This document shows, one piece after another, positions 62,199-64,000 of a stretch of 64,000 bases of DNA; the first letter of the stretch is position 1, and each line of letters starts with the position of its first letter. The translations under genes were made by a program, and so were the position numbers. Source of the stretch: Pseudomonas sp. ACM7 (GTDB taxonomy: Bacteria; Pseudomonadota; Gammaproteobacteria; Pseudomonadales; Pseudomonadaceae). Below the pieces are notes generated by a model. That model saw only the letters and a program-made list of their open reading frames with translations. It was not told the DNA's origin and searched no databases. The DNA is taken from contig NZ_CP024866.1 of assembly GCF_004136015.1 (NCBI RefSeq), positions 2,068,768 to 2,132,767 of the forward strand, written 5' to 3'.

Positions 62199-64000
62199 TT
62201 TCTCTCCGAAGGAAAAGCAGTAAAAGGCCGCAGCACATTATCCTTATCGAACTTAACTTCAAACCAATTCAGATCTTCATTTAGTGTCGGGTTACGAGCG
62301 TCTTTCTTGTTCGGTTTATAACCACGCCCGGCCCCAGGAAGCTCCATCCTTACGATCGGATTTTTATTGTGGTCCTTCCCTGTATGCGGGCTCAAACCTA
62401 ACGCCTCCCTTGTCATAGCTTTATTCAATGCCCCCAAATGCATACGCCAGTTTCTGAATTGAGAGCTCAAGTTCCCTCTAGCGCCTTTCGGAACCTCACC
62501 GGTATGAGGATCGGCCCCATTATCTGCTCGTTGTTTGAGCGCTTGGTCAGATATTTCTGAGCTGTGTTTTTTTACTGTGTGCATATCATATTTTGCTTCC
62601 ATTTCTTTAACACGCCGCTTCGCGTTCGCCTCAGCCAACTCATCAATCCGCGCCCTCCGCTGATCACCTGTCAGCTTCGGCAGCGCTGGCTCACCCTCAT
62701 CAACCCTAACGCCTGCCGTATCATCCGGCGCCCCACACCCAGGCTTGTTCGGTGGCGGGCAATTCCCGCTCAACCCCAACGGATCAACCCACCCCGTCGG
62801 ATTCGGCGTGTACTGATACTGGTTCAGCCCGCCCGCCAACTTGATCGGATCTGGCGTCAGATACCGTCCAACCTCCGGATCATAGTACCGATGCCGGTTG
62901 TAATGCAGACCACTCTCGGCGTCGAAGTACTGCCCCTGAAACCGCAACGGTTGCTCGAGCTGCTCTCCCCCGCCGAACGCCAGGCGGGTGACCTTGCCGT
63001 AGGCGTTGTACTTCGCCGACCACACAATCTCGCCACCAAAATCCGTCAGTTCCTGCGGCGTGCCCAGGTGATCGAGCTGGTAGTAAAACGGGCAAGCCTT
63101 GCGTGGGCCTTTGCCGTCGAGCATGGCCAGTGGGCGGAAGCTGCCCGGTTCGTAGAGGTAGCTGCGGTAGTGCTCGCGGCTGCTTTCGGCGACGAGGTTG
63201 TCGCCTTGCCAGAAGAACTCGGTGGTGTGGCCGTCGACGGTTTTGGCGATGCGGCGGCCGAAGGCGTCGTAGCGGTAGTTGGCGCTGCGGCCGTCAGGGG
63301 TCGTGACGCCGACCAAGCGGTGCTGGCAGTCGTAGCGGTATTCGGTGACGAGTTTTTGCCCGGTGCCGCGGCGTTCGCGGATGAGGTTGCCGAAGGCGTC
63401 GTAGTCGTAGTGGCGGTCGCTTTGCATCAGCAGGCGGTTGCCTTTGACGGTCGCGGCGCCGGGGCGGTCCTGCATCAGCAGGTTGCCGGCGGGGTCGTGG
63501 GCGAAGCTTTCCGGTGGGTCGTCTCGGGTGTGGCGCACGCGAGTCAGGCGATTGAGCGGGTCGTACTGGTAATTGCGTTGGCCGTGACGGGTGTCGGCGA
63601 TGCTGTCGAGATTGCCGTTGGCGCTGTAGGCATAGTCGCGGCGATACAGCGGTTGGTGCTGTTGACTGACAGCGTGGGCTTTCAATCGGCCCTGATCGTC
63701 GTAGGCATATTCGCTGAGCAGTTGCCCCTGCTGGCGTTGCTGTTCGCGGCCGAAGGCAAATTGGTGGGTGGTGAGTCGCGCGCCGTTGAGGTCGATGGCC
63801 GTGAGTGCGCCGCCCTTGGCGTGGTGGTAATCGAGTTTGCTGCCGTCCGGCAGGCGCAGGCGATTGAGTTGGCCGCAGGCGTCGTAGCCATAGCGCAAGG
63901 TGCCCCAGCCCTGATGCTCGGTGATCAGGCGGTCCTGTCGGTCGTATTCGAACTCCAGCGGATGATCGTGACCGTCATCGACGCTGACCAGCCGGCCGAG
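62195..64000 (-). CDS. Rhs-repeat protein, 3' part with polymorphic toxin tip
   Basis: The frame stays open to base 64000, so the N-terminus is outside the window. The visible part has many YD repeats (YRYDAFGRRIAKTVDG, YDYDAFGNLIRERRG, YQYDPLNRLTRVRH) and the core-closing region RYYDPEVGRYLTPDPIKLAG ending in GWVDPLGLSG, near 62765-62785. About 195 residues follow as the tip. The tip shows MHTVKKHSS near its middle and ends with WFEVKFDKDN and PFTAFPSERK. A His-x-x-x-Lys-His motif with a terminal Thr-Ala-Phe strand recalls bacterial RNase A-like CDI toxins. GC content falls sharply in the tip. Confidence 0.9.
   Translation of the reverse strand, partial: LGRLVSVDDGHDHPLEFEYDRQDRLITEHQGWGTLRYGYDACGQLNRLRLPDGSKLDYHHAKGGALTAIDLNGARLTTHQFAFGREQQRQQGQLLSEYAYDDQGRLKAHAVSQQHQPLYRRDYAYSANGNLDSIADTRHGQRNYQYDPLNRLTRVRHTRDDPPESFAHDPAGNLLMQDRPGAATVKGNRLLMQSDRHYDYDAFGNLIRERRGTGQKLVTEYRYDCQHRLVGVTTPDGRSANYRYDAFGRRIAKTVDGHTTEFFWQGDNLVAESSREHYRSYLYEPGSFRPLAMLDGKGPRKACPFYYQLDHLGTPQELTDFGGEIVWSAKYNAYGKVTRLAFGGGEQLEQPLRFQGQYFDAESGLHYNRHRYYDPEVGRYLTPDPIKLAGGLNQYQYTPNPTGWVDPLGLSGNCPPPNKPGCGAPDDTAGVRVDEGEPALPKLTGDQRRARIDELAEANAKRRVKEMEAKYDMHTVKKHSSEISDQALKQRADNGADPHTGEVPKGARGNLSSQFRNWRMHLGALNKAMTREALGLSPHTGKDHNKNPIVRMELPGAGRGYKPNKKDARNPTLNEDLNWFEVKFDKDNVLRPFTAFPSERK

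Overview
The window comes from a chromosome of the Pseudomonas fluorescens group. The evidence is the high GC content with strong third-position bias, the many REP repeats built on a GAGCAAGCCCGCTCCCACA core, and a gene order that follows the P. aeruginosa PA4961-PA5019 stretch as I remember it (parC-parE-cpdA-nudF, thiC, opmH, waaA, hldE, msbA, waaP-waaG-waaC-waaF, glnE, aceEF, dipA, msrA). No database search was run, so names rest on motifs, lengths and synteny.

Layout. 1-3183: the end of a HAMP-containing membrane protein, about 1 kb of long inverted repeats, and a PqiC-type lipoprotein. 3360-12061: a minus-strand block nudF-yqiB-cpdA-yqiA-parE-esterase-protease-parC, interrupted by a 159-bp palindrome and a REP pair. 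12290-24187: a lipoprotein, TPP-riboswitch-controlled thiC followed by the HMP transporter cytX, the outer-membrane factor opmH, Kdo transferase waaA, a LysR regulator, an SMR exporter, and an oxidoreductase/aldo-keto reductase pair followed by a protein with a Nudix-like motif. 24222-45278: a large lipopolysaccharide region. It holds hldE (heptose activation), msbA (export), glycosyltransferases including a sialyltransferase-like GT29 candidate, a carbamoyltransferase, a PIG-L deacetylase, a Mig-14 homologue, five WaaP/InaA-type kinase-like genes and the heptose/glucose transferases waaF, waaC and waaG. 45571-60005: housekeeping genes glnE, aceE-aceF (with two operator-like palindromes upstream), a PhoD-like phosphatase, the c-di-GMP phosphodiesterase dipA, msrA and rlmJ.

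60093-64000 is accessory. A small hypothetical gene is preceded by what looks like a structured RNA leader: a 16-bp closing stem around two hairpins, one with a cUUCGg loop. Alternative pairings there could hide or expose the ribosome-binding site. Then come small low-GC ORFs, a probable immunity gene, and the 3' end of an Rhs gene whose C-terminal tip differs in composition and resembles bacterial RNase A-like toxin tips. The leader and the Rhs module are the two most interesting parts of the window.

The genes work together mainly in envelope biogenesis. waaA, hldE, waaC, waaF, waaG, waaP and the other kinases build and phosphorylate the lipid A-core. The GT and carbamoyltransferase genes decorate the core, and MsbA flips it. 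Topoisomerase IV, PDH, cAMP and c-di-GMP turnover and thiamine synthesis are core functions that share the neighbourhood. No tRNA, rRNA, CRISPR array or insertion sequence with a transposase was seen.
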